Origin: Palsa-872 sp036495195
Lineage (GTDB): Bacteria; Chloroflexota; Dormibacteria; Dormibacterales; Dormibacteraceae
Direction: 5' to 3'
NCBI GenBank assembly: GCA_036495195.1
Contig: DASXNH010000046.1
Coordinates: 1-37,208, forward strand
Length of the DNA: 37,208 nt
Part shown: piece by piece, positions 15,572-24,323 of the stretch
Position numbering within the stretch: position 1 is the stretch's first letter
Layout of the letters: each line of letters starts with the position of its first letter
Notes under the pieces: model-generated
Told to the model about the DNA's origin: nothing
The model's input: the letters and a program-made list of their open reading frames with translations, nothing else
Databases searched by the model: none
Program-made: the position numbers and the translations under genes

Positions 15572-16319
15572 GATCTTTCTCGATCAGGATCCGGATCGCG
15601 TCCACCGCGACCTTGAACATGCGGTCCATGTAGGAAGGGTCAACGTGATGTATCTCGCCCGCACCCATCTCGTCGACGCATAGGTTCAGCGTCCCCGCCC
15701 GCACGCGCCGGATCCGGGAGACGACGAAGAGAGTCGAGGATTCCATCTCGTTGCACAGAATGCCGGCGCGCGACCACATCGCCAGCTCCTCCTTCAGCTC
15801 GTTCGAGCGCGGCATCTGGTCTGGCACCAGGTCAGAGTAGAGGGCGTCGACAGAGCGGATGACGCCAAGGTGGTACGGAGCGCCGGCAGCCGTCGCCGCG
15901 TCCACCAACGCGTTGACGACATCACGCGAGGCGATCGCGGGATATTCCGTGGGAACGTAACCGTTGGAGGTGCCTTCGGTGCGTACCGACCCCTCAGCGA
16001 TGACGAGGTCGCCCATCTTGATCTGAGGCTGGGCGGCGCCACAGGTGCCGACGCGTATGAAGGTATGCACTCCCAGCTCGCTGAGCTCTTCGACCCCAAT
16101 CGCGACCGACGGTCCGCCCATGCCCGACGACATGGTCGAGACCGGCACGCCGCCCACCATGCCCGTGAAAGTGCGGTACTCGCGATTGAAAGCGACCTCC
16201 CGCGCGCCATCCAGAAACTTGGCAATCAATGGAGTGCGGCCAGGGTCGCCGGGCACCAGGACGTAGTCGCCGACCTCGCCCTTGGCCAGACCGACGTGGT
16301 ACTTCTTTCCGTCCTTCAT
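15552..16319 (-). CDS. udp: Uridine phosphorylase (nucleoside phosphorylase family)
   Basis: A 255-residue member of the PNP/UDP phosphorylase family that splits uridine with phosphate into uracil and ribose-1-phosphate. Seen: 'YVLVPGDPGRTPLIAKFLD' (phosphate site, residues 19-37), 'SSGMGGPSVAIGVEEL', 'FIRVGTCGAAQPQIKMGDL' (the family signature) and 'GILCNEMESSTLFVVS' with the Glu-Met-Glu that holds the ribose. Uridine rather than purine specificity is inferred from overall similarity and from upp downstream. ATG 16319 overlaps the thymidine phosphorylase stop by four bases. Confidence 0.92.
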   Translation of the reverse strand: MKDGKKYHVGLAKGEVGDYVLVPGDPGRTPLIAKFLDGAREVAFNREYRTFTGMVGGVPVSTMSSGMGGPSVAIGVEELSELGVHTFIRVGTCGAAQPQIKMGDLVIAEGSVRTEGTSNGYVPTEYPAIASRDVVNALVDAATAAGAPYHLGVIRSVDALYSDLVPDQMPRSNELKEELAMWSRAGILCNEMESSTLFVVSRIRRVRAGTLNLCVDEMGAGEIHHVDPSYMDRMFKVAVDAIRILIEKDRAAKGK

Positions 16320-17626
16320 TTGTCGGACCGAAGTCTATCGGCCTTTGTGATGCCGTCCTTGTCGACCCGGGCGAGCACGTGCGGTCCGCGCTCGACCTTG
16401 GCCGGGCTCAGCTTCCAGGCTGCTCGGAGTCTGGCCGCCAACTTCCCGGCGAGCTCCGGCGAGCGAGCGTGCACGTGGACGAGGGGATCGCCTGGTGCGA
16501 CATGGCTGCCAACGAGCGCATCGATGGCCAGCCCGGCAGTCGGATCGATCGTGTCGTCCTTGTGCAGCCGGCCGGCGCCAAGCTCGAGGGCGGCGAGACC
16601 GAGGGCGAGAGCGTCGATCGACCGGACGTAGCCCTCTGCCGTCGACTCGACCACGCTCACGCTCGGCGCGTGGGGGAGGCCCTCGTCGAGCCGCCCCCCT
16701 TGGGCGGCGACCATCTCCCTGAACTTGGCGATCGCGGCGCCTGAGCGCATCGCCTCAGCTGGATCGGCTGTGATGCCGGCCAGCCGGCACATCTCCGTCG
16801 CCACCTGCCGGGAGACTTCGACCAGCTCGGAATCGCCCCCGCCCTCGAGGGCGGCGATCGCCTCCTCGACCTCCAGCGAGTTCCCGATGAAGATGCCGAG
16901 CGGGTCGTCCATGGCGGTGACCAGCGCCACGGTCCGCCGGCCGGCTCCCTCACCCAGCGATACCATCTCCTCAGCCAGGACGGTCGCGGACTGGACGTCG
17001 GGCATGAAGGCCCCGCGGCCGAACTTCACGTCGAGCACGATCGCGTCCGCCCCCGCTGCGATCTTTTTGGACATCACACTCGACGCGATGAGCGGGATCG
17101 ACGGGACCGTGCCGGTCACGTCACGCAGAGCGTAGAGGGCCTTGTCCGCAGGCACCAGGCGCGGCGACTGCGCCGCCACCGCGATCCCAATCTCCTTCAC
17201 CTGGCGGATGAAACGCTCCGGCTCGAGGTCGACAGTGAGGCCCGGTATCGCCTCCAGCTTGTCAAGCGTCCCGCCCGTGTGCGCAAGCGCGCGCCCGCTC
17301 AGCTTGGGCACCTTCACGCCGCATGCGGCCGCCAGCGGCGCTGCGATGAGGGTGACCTTGTCGCCGACTCCGCCCGTGGAGTGCTTGTCGACTTTCACCC
17401 CTTCGATAACACTGAGGTCGAGCACCTCCCCGCTGCGGACCATCGCCATGGTCAGGGCCAACGTCTCCGCTCGCGTCATGCCGCGGATGCAGACGGCCAT
17501 GAGCCACGCGGCCATCTGGTAGTCAGGAACTTGCCTCTGAAGGTAGGCCGACAGCAGGAACTCGATCTCGTCCGGTGAGTGCTCGCCGCCGTCTCGCTTG
17601 CGGCCGATCACTTCGAGGGCGTTCAT
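16316..17626 (-). CDS. deoA: Thymidine / pyrimidine-nucleoside phosphorylase
   Basis: A 436-residue enzyme splitting thymidine or deoxyuridine (perhaps uridine) into base and (deoxy)ribose-1-phosphate. The family signature 'SGRALAHTGGTLDKLEAIPG' is present, along with 'KVDKHSTGGVGDKVTLI' for phosphate binding and 'VMSKKIAAGADAIVLDVKFG'. The helical N-terminal lobe and the C-terminal 'VHVHARSPE' domain are complete. It lies four bases after the second permease gene and overlaps udp by four bases. Its product, after mutase action, feeds deoC; no phosphopentomutase gene is in the window. Confidence 0.95.
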   Translation of the reverse strand: MNALEVIGRKRDGGEHSPDEIEFLLSAYLQRQVPDYQMAAWLMAVCIRGMTRAETLALTMAMVRSGEVLDLSVIEGVKVDKHSTGGVGDKVTLIAAPLAAACGVKVPKLSGRALAHTGGTLDKLEAIPGLTVDLEPERFIRQVKEIGIAVAAQSPRLVPADKALYALRDVTGTVPSIPLIASSVMSKKIAAGADAIVLDVKFGRGAFMPDVQSATVLAEEMVSLGEGAGRRTVALVTAMDDPLGIFIGNSLEVEEAIAALEGGGDSELVEVSRQVATEMCRLAGITADPAEAMRSGAAIAKFREMVAAQGGRLDEGLPHAPSVSVVESTAEGYVRSIDALALGLAALELGAGRLHKDDTIDPTAGLAIDALVGSHVAPGDPLVHVHARSPELAGKLAARLRAAWKLSPAKVERGPHVLARVDKDGITKADRLRSDK

Positions 17627-17630
17627 CGCG

Positions 17631-18566
17631 TCAGCTCTTCTTGTACGGTCTCCCGACCGCGGCCGGCGCCACCGCGCGGCCCATCGCGCCGGCCACCACC
17701 ACGATCGTGAGGATGTACGGCAGCATGCCCAGGAACTGCAGCGGTATAGCTACATGGAACACGCTCTGGAGGCGGCTGCCCACCTGGTCGGATCCCGAGA
17801 ACAGGAGGGACGCGAGAAACGCACCGAGCGGCGTCCACTGGCCGAAGATCATCGCGGCCAACCCGATGAATCCTCGGCCTCCGGTCATGCCCGGCAGGAA
17901 GTTGCCGATCTGCTGAAGGCTGAAGTAGGCGCCGCCGAGACCAGCCAGGGCGCCCGAGGCGATGACGTTCACATACCTCACGAAGTAGACGTTGATCCCG
18001 GCCGTCTCGGCCGCTCGCGGGTGCTCGCCACATGCGCGTGTGCGCAGGCCCCAGACGGTGTGGAAGAGCGTGAAGTGGACGATCACTATGAGCGCCAGCA
18101 TCGCGTAGGTGACGAACTGGTTTTGAAAGAAGATCGGTCCGAGCACAGGGATGTCCGCCAGGACCGGGATGTTCCACTGAGGGAAGGTTCCAGGCCCTGC
18201 GGTGTTTTGCGATTCGATGAACTGTCGATAGAACACCCCGGTGATTCCAACGGCGAGAATGTTGATGACGGTTCCGCTGACGATCTGATCGACCAGAAAA
18301 TTGATCGACAACACCGCGTGCAGCCCTGCAATCAACATGCCGGCCGCAATTGCCGCCAACACTCCCAGCCATAGGTTGTGCGTCGCAAAGGCTGCCGCGT
18401 AGCCGACGAAAGCGCCTGTGAGCATGATGCCCTCGAGCGCGATGTTCACCACGCCCGACCGCTCGCAAATCATGCCCCCGAGGGCGGCGAGGGTGAGCGG
18501 TGTCGCAGTGACCAGCGTGATCGACAGCAGGCTCACCGGGTCGAGCTGGCTGAGAAAAGTGTTCAC
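17631..18566 (-). CDS. Nucleoside ABC transporter permease (second subunit)
   Basis: A 311-residue membrane permease of the branched-chain/nucleoside group (NupQ/YufQ-like). Typical pieces are 'TLAALGGMICERSGVVNIAL' and 'EGIMLTGAFVGYAAAF' near the N-terminus and 'GGRGFIGLAAMIFGQWTPLG' near the C-terminus, which carries the contact to the ATPase. About eight to ten hydrophobic segments are visible. It overlaps the first permease gene by four bases and is followed four bases later by deoA. With the BmpA-type binding protein this makes a complete nucleoside importer; nucleoside specificity is inferred from the operon. Confidence 0.92.
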   Translation of the reverse strand: MNTFLSQLDPVSLLSITLVTATPLTLAALGGMICERSGVVNIALEGIMLTGAFVGYAAAFATHNLWLGVLAAIAAGMLIAGLHAVLSINFLVDQIVSGTVINILAVGITGVFYRQFIESQNTAGPGTFPQWNIPVLADIPVLGPIFFQNQFVTYAMLALIVIVHFTLFHTVWGLRTRACGEHPRAAETAGINVYFVRYVNVIASGALAGLGGAYFSLQQIGNFLPGMTGGRGFIGLAAMIFGQWTPLGAFLASLLFSGSDQVGSRLQSVFHVAIPLQFLGMLPYILTIVVVAGAMGRAVAPAAVGRPYKKS

Positions 18567-19663
18567 ACCGGCGTCTCTGCCTCGCGACTCGTGATCTGGA
18601 CTGAGCGCGCCGCCTCAGGCCGGAGGCGGAAGATCCACCGCACTATCGCGGGCGCCGCGATGAAGATGATCACCGACGCCTGCACGATCGAGATCAGATC
18701 CGACGATACGTCCGTCTGGAGCTGCATGAAGCTCGCACCGCTGTGCATGGCGCCGAACAGCAGCGCAGCCGGCAGGATGCCCCACGGGTTGGACCGCGCA
18801 AGCAGTGCAATGGCGATCGCGTCGAATCCGTAGCCGGCAGCCACCGAGTCGGTCATGTGATGGCTCACGCCCAGCACCTGGACGATGCCTGCTGCCCCGG
18901 CGAGGGCGCCGGACAGGCCCATGGCCATAACCATGGTGCGGCCGACGGACATTCCGGCAGCGCGCGCGGCGCCCTGGTTGAAGCCGACTGCGCGAAGCTG
19001 GAAACCGATCGTGGTCCGCTCGATGAGGAACCAGACGAGAGGCACGGCGATCAGCGCGAGGATGAACCCGAAATGCAGGCGGCTGCCGGCGAAGATGATC
19101 GGCAGCAAAGCGTTCGGGTCGACATCGGGAGTCCGCGGCGTCGATACGTTTGGTGCCAGCATCAAGCCAGGCGTGTCGACAAGATAGTTGGCCAGGAGAA
19201 AAGCGACGTAGTTGAGCATGATCGTGGTGATCACCTCGTGAGCGCCGAAGCGCGCCTTTAGAAAACCCGCGATTGCAGACCAGACAAAACCACCGGCCAT
19301 GCCGGCCACCAGAGCGGTAGGAATTTCGACAATGGCGGGCAGGCCGTGGATGGAGTACGCGACGAAGACGCCCGCCAGCGCCCCTATGTAGAACTGACCC
19401 TCCGCACCGATGTTGAACAGCCCGGCGCGAAATCCCAATGCCACCCCGAGGCCCAGAAAGACGTAGGGCACAGTCGAGACCAGGGTCTCCGGGAAAGCAT
19501 TCCGGTTCGTGAACGCCCCCTGGAACAGCGCTGTGAAAGCTGCCAGCGGATCGGCGCCGGTGGCGGCCACCGCAATGCCGGCAACGACGAAGCCGGCGGC
19601 CACCGACACGAGCGGGACGAATATCGCGTTGAGGATCCAATCAATCCGCAGCCGCTCGCGCAC
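18563..19663 (-). CDS. Nucleoside ABC transporter permease (first subunit)
   Basis: A 366-residue permease (NupP/YufP-like), longer than its partner as is usual for this pair. The N-terminal basic stretch precedes 'VPLVSVAAGFVVAGIAVAAT'; later 'GLGVALGFRAGLFNIGAEGQ' is the family hallmark and 'GAHEVITTIMLNYVAFLLAN' is the ATPase contact loop. 'AGYGFDAIAIALLARSNPWG' lies toward the C-terminus. GTG 19663 overlaps the ATPase stop codon by one base (TAGTG). A four-base overlap links it to the second permease. Confidence 0.92.
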   Translation of the reverse strand: MRERLRIDWILNAIFVPLVSVAAGFVVAGIAVAATGADPLAAFTALFQGAFTNRNAFPETLVSTVPYVFLGLGVALGFRAGLFNIGAEGQFYIGALAGVFVAYSIHGLPAIVEIPTALVAGMAGGFVWSAIAGFLKARFGAHEVITTIMLNYVAFLLANYLVDTPGLMLAPNVSTPRTPDVDPNALLPIIFAGSRLHFGFILALIAVPLVWFLIERTTIGFQLRAVGFNQGAARAAGMSVGRTMVMAMGLSGALAGAAGIVQVLGVSHHMTDSVAAGYGFDAIAIALLARSNPWGILPAALLFGAMHSGASFMQLQTDVSSDLISIVQASVIIFIAAPAIVRWIFRLRPEAARSVQITSREAETPV

Positions 19664-21171
19664 TACGTAGCCCCAGCCATCAACAGACCGACACGGTCCC
19701 GGTCGGCGCCTTCTCCGTCCAGCACCGCGACGATGCGGCCGCGATACATCACTGCCACGCGGTCCGCGAGAGCCAGCACCTCGTCCAGCTCAGAAGAGAC
19801 GAGAAGCACGCCGAGGCCCGCGTCACGCTGGCTGATGATCTGGCGATGGATGAACTCAATCGAGCCGACGTCGACTCCACGCGTGGGCTGGCTGGCGATC
19901 AGCACCTTCGGACCAGCTCCCAGCTCGCGCGCCACGACCAGCTTCTGTTGGTTCCCGCCGGACAGCGAGGCGGCCGGCTGGTCCGGAGATTGGGCGCGGA
20001 TGTCGAATGTCTTGATCAAACGCTCGGCGGTGGCGCGGATGGCTCTGAACTGGCGCACGATCCAGCGCTCATACGGCGGAAGGTCGTAGCGGTTCAGTAT
20101 CAGGTTGTCCGAGATCGGCAGCTCGAGGATGATCCCCTGCCGGTGTCGGTCGGCCGGAATCAGCCCAAGACCCGAGTGCAGCCGGCGGCGCGTCGAGCGC
20201 CGTGATACATCACGGCCGCCCAGCACGATGTGCCCCGCGCGCGTCGCGCGCAGGCCGACTATCGCCTCGACCACCTCGTTCTGGCCGTTGCCTTCCACTC
20301 CGGCCACACCAAGAATCTCACCCGCCCGCACATCGAGGCTGACGTTGTCGACAACGGTCTGGCGCCGGTCCATCACGACCAGGTTCTCAACCCGAAGCAT
20401 CACATCGCCGGGCTTCGCCGGCCCTTTGTCAACCCGCAGCAAGACCGGCCGCCCCACCATCATCCGCGCCAGGTCAGGTGGCTTTGACTCCTTCGGGGTC
20501 GTCGTCGCGACGATCTTGCCACGGCGCATGACTGTGATCTTGTCCGCCACCGCCATCACCTCGGCCAGCTTGTGGGTGATGAAGATCACCGCGTTCCCTT
20601 CCGCGGTCAGGTTCCTGACGATCTGGAAGAGGCCCGCGATCTCCTGCGGTGTGAGCACCGCCGTCGGCTCGTCGAGGATCAGGAGGCGAGCGCCTCGATA
20701 CAACGCCTTGAGGATCTCGACTCGCTGCTGAATCCCCACCGGGAGATCCTCGACCCGCGTCTTGGGGTCGACCTGCAGCCCATAACGTTCGGACAGCTTC
20801 CGCACAGCGAGGTAAGCACCGTTGAGATCCATGACCCCCGCGCTCTGAATCTCGTGCCCGAGAACGATGTTTTCGGCGACCGTCAGCACCGGGATCAGCA
20901 TGAAGTGCTGATGAACCATTCCGATACCAAGGCGAATCGCGTCTTGCGGGCTGTGGACCTGCACCGGCTTGCCGTCGAACTCGACCGTTCCTGCGTCCGC
21001 GCGCGCCAGGCCGTAGACGATGTTCATCAGCGTCGACTTGCCGGCGCCGTTCTCCCCGAGCAAGGCGTGGACCTCGCCCCACTGGACCTCGAGGTCCACG
21101 CCGTCGTTGGCCCTCAGCTCACCGTAGGTCTTGACGATCCCGGTGAGTCTGAGAGCCGCCGGCGTGGACAG
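19663..21171 (-). CDS. Nucleoside ABC transporter ATP-binding protein, probable CTG start
   Basis: A double-domain ATPase (NupO/YufO-like). Domain 1 has Walker A 'GENGAGKST', the degenerate signature region 'LPVGIQQRVEILKAL' and Walker B 'LLILDEPTAVL'. Domain 2 has 'GVEGNGQNEVVEAI' in place of Walker A, a proper signature 'LSGGNQQKLVVAREL' and 'VLIASQPTRGVD' (Walker B Glu replaced), the known asymmetry of the family. GTG 21099 starts too late, after the first strand. The frame continues up to a TAA at 21174-21172 and encodes 'LRLTGIVKTYGELRANDG', including the A-loop Tyr that stacks on ATP. The only candidate start there is CTG 21171, giving 502 residues, the normal length. It follows the bmpA stop by four bases. 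Confidence 0.88.
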   Translation of the reverse strand: MSTPAALRLTGIVKTYGELRANDGVDLEVQWGEVHALLGENGAGKSTLMNIVYGLARADAGTVEFDGKPVQVHSPQDAIRLGIGMVHQHFMLIPVLTVAENIVLGHEIQSAGVMDLNGAYLAVRKLSERYGLQVDPKTRVEDLPVGIQQRVEILKALYRGARLLILDEPTAVLTPQEIAGLFQIVRNLTAEGNAVIFITHKLAEVMAVADKITVMRRGKIVATTTPKESKPPDLARMMVGRPVLLRVDKGPAKPGDVMLRVENLVVMDRRQTVVDNVSLDVRAGEILGVAGVEGNGQNEVVEAIVGLRATRAGHIVLGGRDVSRRSTRRRLHSGLGLIPADRHRQGIILELPISDNLILNRYDLPPYERWIVRQFRAIRATAERLIKTFDIRAQSPDQPAASLSGGNQQKLVVARELGAGPKVLIASQPTRGVDVGSIEFIHRQIISQRDAGLGVLLVSSELDEVLALADRVAVMYRGRIVAVLDGEGADRDRVGLLMAGAT

Positions 21172-21175
21172 TTAC

Positions 21176-22231
21176 TTAGACCCCGGTCTTGAGTGAACCG
21201 TCCTTGAGCTTGCCCATGATGTCGGTGATCTTGGCCTTGATGTCAGCCGAGATCTTGGAGTCCCAATCGTGGTACGGAGCAAGGCCGACCCCGTCGTTGG
21301 TGAGGTCGAAAGTCTTGACTCCAGCTGTCCAGGTGTTGTTGACCATGGTCGCGATCGCCGCCTTCACAGCCTGGCGGAGGTGCTTCGTTGCGCTCGTCAG
21401 CAGGCAGGAGTCCACGTCTGGGTAGGAGATGTACTGGTCGACGTCGACCCCGATGCACATCTTGCCCTTCTCCTTGGCTCCGATCAGTGCGCCGTTTCCG
21501 GTGTTGCCGCCGGCGCCAAAAATGACGTCTGCGCCCTGTCCGAAGAAGGTCAGCGCCTGCTGCTTGCCCCAGTCGGGGTCGTTGAAGTCCTTGGCGCCGC
21601 TCTCAGGCTGGTAGATGCTCAGCACCTTGACCTTGGGGTTGGTGTATTTGGCTCCGTTCGTATAGCCGACGACGTAGTTGACGACGGCCGGAACGGCCTT
21701 GAGGCCGGCCACGACGCCGACCACGTTGGTCTGCGTCATCAAGCCGGCGAGGGCACCGGCCAAGAATCCAGGCTGGTCCTCTTTGAACGTCAGCCCGACC
21801 AGGTTTGCCGGATGAGTGGGCTTGCCGAGCTCCGCGAAGTCGGCGAAGTCGACCATCGCGAACTTGACGTTGGGGTTGGCCTTGGCGGCCTTGATCGTGG
21901 CATCGCCGAGCTTGAAGCCAACGGTCACGATCATGTCGTAGCCGGCGTCGAGGAAGGTCTGGATGTTCTTCGGGTAGTCGGTCTCAACGCTGGACTCGAT
22001 CGCCTTGCCTGTGACGCAAAGCGAAGGGTCGGCCTGCGCGTCAAGGACTCCGTTGAAGGAGTCGAAGTTGAAGGACTTGTCCGAGAGCTTGCCAACGTCG
22101 GTCACCAAACCGACCTTGTAGGTCTTAGCGCAGCTGGAGCTTGGCCCCGGCGAAGCCGTTCCGCAAGAGACTCCCGCTAACGCGGTTGCCGCCAAGGCCG
22201 CGATGGCCACCACACCCGCCCATGGTTTCAT
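21176..22231 (-). CDS. BmpA/Med-family nucleoside-binding lipoprotein
   Basis: A 351-residue substrate-binding lipoprotein. The signal peptide ends in a lipobox (LAGVSC, Cys23), followed by a short linker and the family motif 'VGLVTDVGKLSDKSFN'. Further matches are 'FLDAGYDMIVTVGFKLGDA', 'FKEDQPGFLAGALAGLMTQT', 'QGADVIFGAGGNTGNGAL' and 'CIGVDVDQYI'. In Gram-positive bacteria and spirochaetes this family captures nucleosides for ABC import. ATG 22231 has a strong GGGAGGA ribosome-binding site, and this is the first gene of the seven-gene operon. The upstream region contains a perfect inverted repeat (22300-22312). Confidence 0.94.
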   Translation of the reverse strand: MKPWAGVVAIAALAATALAGVSCGTASPGPSSSCAKTYKVGLVTDVGKLSDKSFNFDSFNGVLDAQADPSLCVTGKAIESSVETDYPKNIQTFLDAGYDMIVTVGFKLGDATIKAAKANPNVKFAMVDFADFAELGKPTHPANLVGLTFKEDQPGFLAGALAGLMTQTNVVGVVAGLKAVPAVVNYVVGYTNGAKYTNPKVKVLSIYQPESGAKDFNDPDWGKQQALTFFGQGADVIFGAGGNTGNGALIGAKEKGKMCIGVDVDQYISYPDVDSCLLTSATKHLRQAVKAAIATMVNNTWTAGVKTFDLTNDGVGLAPYHDWDSKISADIKAKITDIMGKLKDGSLKTGV

Positions 22232-22299
22232 GCGAGTTCCTCCCGATTGTTCCGCGATCGTTGACAGTGCAAGCGGAGTCTAAGCCAACTCGGACTGCC

Positions 22300-22312
22300 G
22301 ATACCGGGTATC
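22300..22312. promoter_or_regulatory. Inverted repeat upstream of the nucleoside operon (candidate operator)
   Basis: GATACC-G-GGTATC is a perfect 6+6 inverted repeat centred about 75 bases before the bmpA ATG. It lies between the nucleoside operon and the HAD gene. A repressor site is a guess; no regulator gene lies next to it. Confidence 0.3.
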
Positions 22313-22334
22313 TCCCTCCCCGGTCTGGAGCCGG

Positions 22335-23057
22335 TTACGAGGACGGCCGATCGATCGACTCCAGGAGCGCTCCGAGCTCGCCGATGCGGCCAAGTCTGTG
22401 CCAGCCAGAAGCCGGCAGCGCGTCATCGGGCAGGTGCTCGTGATTCCAGGTGATGTGATAGGGGATATGAACCGCGCGAGCCCCCAGCGCGACCACCGGG
22501 GCGACGTCAGATCGGAGAGAGTTGCCGACCATCACGAACTCCTCCGGCTCGATGTCGCGCCGCTTCAACAGCGAGCGGTAGGTGCCCGCCGTCTTGTCGC
22601 TCACGATCTCGACTCCCGTGAACAGCTCGCTGAGGCCTGAGCGCGCCAGCTTGCTCTCTTGATCGAACAGATCACCTTTTGTGATCAGCAGCAGCGAGTA
22701 CCGCGCGCCAGCATCGCGCAGTGCCGCCTCGACCCCGTCGAGCAGCTCGGTTGGTGCGGCGAGCATCCGCTTTCCCCAGCCGAGGATCACCTGGAGATCG
22801 TCCGCCGGAATCCGGCCGCCGGTGAGCTCGATTGCGGTCTCCACCATTGAAAGCGTGAAGGCTTTCACTCCATAGCCGTACAGGCTGAGGTTGCGCATCT
22901 CGACGTCGTAGAGGTGGTTGTCGACATCAGCCTCTGGTACATGCCGGCGCAGCAGCTCGCGCAGCTCGCCTTGAGTGACGTTGAAGCGGGACTCGTTGTG
23001 CCATAGGGTGTCGTCGCCGTCAAACGCCAGCACCTTGATGGACATCGAATCGATCAT
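22335..23057 (-). CDS. HAD-family hydrolase
   Basis: A haloacid dehalogenase-superfamily phosphatase of about 240 residues. Motif I is 'VLAFDGDDTLWHNE' with both aspartates, motif II is 'LLLITKGD', the motif III lysine is in 'VSDKTAGTY', and motif IV is 'VMVGNSLRSDVAPVVALG'. A helical cap lies between motifs I and II. The substrate is unknown, probably a phosphorylated metabolite. ATG 23057 or ATG 23045 is preferred; a farther in-frame start at 23117 would overlap the divergent MFS gene. It is transcribed away from the MFS gene with about 50 bases between them. Confidence 0.88.
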   Translation of the reverse strand: MIDSMSIKVLAFDGDDTLWHNESRFNVTQGELRELLRRHVPEADVDNHLYDVEMRNLSLYGYGVKAFTLSMVETAIELTGGRIPADDLQVILGWGKRMLAAPTELLDGVEAALRDAGARYSLLLITKGDLFDQESKLARSGLSELFTGVEIVSDKTAGTYRSLLKRRDIEPEEFVMVGNSLRSDVAPVVALGARAVHIPYHITWNHEHLPDDALPASGWHRLGRIGELGALLESIDRPSS

Positions 23058-23108
23058 AAGGGCGGCCTTGGCGCGACCCCGGGCGGCACTTCCCGTCACG
23101 ATGTTGCG

Positions 23109-24311
23109 ATGTCTCAAGGCGTGGATCGGTCATCGCTGACACGTGCAGGTGACCCAGTGATCCTGCCGAAGCCCGCCATTGGAGCCACCGCCGCCGCTTT
23201 TCTGTTGATGGGCGTGCTGGCAGCTTCCTATGGACCGTTGCTCGAGCACCTGGTGCGGCGCTTCGACATCAGCCTGCCCCAGGCCGGCAGCGTGTTCAGC
23301 GCCCACTTCGCCGGCGCGCTGATCGGTGTCTTCGCCTGGATGTGGGGAATGGAACGCGTCTCTGGCCGCGTCGGCATCTGGGCGGGGCTGGGCTGCCTCG
23401 CCGCCGGATGTGCCGGTGTCGCGCTCGCGCCAACCTGGCCCACGTTCCTCGCGGGCGTCTGGGTGGTCGGACTCGGATTCGGGGGGCTGGACCTCGGCCT
23501 CAACCAGCTCGTGGCTCACAGCGTGGGACCGCGTCGATCTGCGCTGCTCAACGCGCTGAACAGCGCTTACGGTTTCGGCTCGGTCGCGGGCCCGATCCTG
23601 ATCTCGAGACTGGGCCAGGATCACCTGACAGCGCTATACGGCGCGGCGGCCGCTCTCGCCGTGTTGCTCATCCCGGCCGTATCCCGCATCCAGGGACGGC
23701 TGCCATTGGTGACGCGAACCGCCAATGGCGACGGCGAGCCCGCGGCGGGTTCACAAAGGGGCAGAGCTCTGGTCGTCATCTTTGTCGTCGGTTTCATCTT
23801 CTATGTCGGGATCGAAACCGGCGTCGGCGGATGGATGCCTTCGCACCTGGAATCTGTGGGCCTTCAATCGCTCGAGGCCGCCTCGATCACGTCCGGCTTC
23901 TGGCTGGCCTTTGCCATTGGACGGTTGCTCGGCGCGGTGATTCCCGAACGCGTGCCTGCCCCCGCGGTCGTGATCACAGGCGCGGCCGTCGCGGCCGCAG
24001 CTCTGCTCGTGGCACTCAATGGAATGGCCGCCCCGATCGCGTACGTGGTCACCGGCCTTGCGATCGCGCCCATTTTTCCGACCGCCCTGGCTTGGCTCGC
24101 CAATTTGAGACCGGGCGATTCGCGAGCGACCTCGTGGCTGTTTCCCGCGACCATGGTGGGCGGCGGCATCATCCCACCGGCCATTGGTCTTGGGATCGCT
24201 TGGTTCGGCATCGCCTGGGCCCCCGCCATCCTGTCCGCTGTTGCCGCCGTCTGCATGGCGGCGTTCCTGGTCGCGGCCAGAACCAGCGGGAATAGCGCTG
24301 TCCGGGCTTGA
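23109..24311 (+). CDS. Major facilitator superfamily transporter
   Basis: A 400-residue membrane protein with about 12 hydrophobic segments in two halves separated by a polar loop near residues 200-216. The N-terminal half has 'GVLAASYGPLLEHLVRRFD', 'FAGALIGVFAWMWGMERVSG' (position of MFS motif A, here degenerate) and 'GLGFGGLDLGLNQLVAHS'. The C-terminal half has 'FIFYVGIETGVGGWMPSHL' and 'SGFWLAFAIGRLLGAVIPER'. It resembles the FucP/YbjJ-like group whose substrates are sugars or unknown. Twelve bases separate its stop from the glutathione peroxidase gene, but no functional link is evident. Confidence 0.88.
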   Translation: MSQGVDRSSLTRAGDPVILPKPAIGATAAAFLLMGVLAASYGPLLEHLVRRFDISLPQAGSVFSAHFAGALIGVFAWMWGMERVSGRVGIWAGLGCLAAGCAGVALAPTWPTFLAGVWVVGLGFGGLDLGLNQLVAHSVGPRRSALLNALNSAYGFGSVAGPILISRLGQDHLTALYGAAAALAVLLIPAVSRIQGRLPLVTRTANGDGEPAAGSQRGRALVVIFVVGFIFYVGIETGVGGWMPSHLESVGLQSLEAASITSGFWLAFAIGRLLGAVIPERVPAPAVVITGAAVAAAALLVALNGMAAPIAYVVTGLAIAPIFPTALAWLANLRPGDSRATSWLFPATMVGGGIIPPAIGLGIAWFGIAWAPAILSAVAAVCMAAFLVAARTSGNSAVRA

Positions 24312-24323
24312 ATTCAAGTTGAC

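Noticed and set aside
21097..21099. GTG 21099 as start of the ABC ATPase
   Set aside because: It would remove the first strand and the A-loop Tyr, and the conserved residues continue upstream in the same frame.
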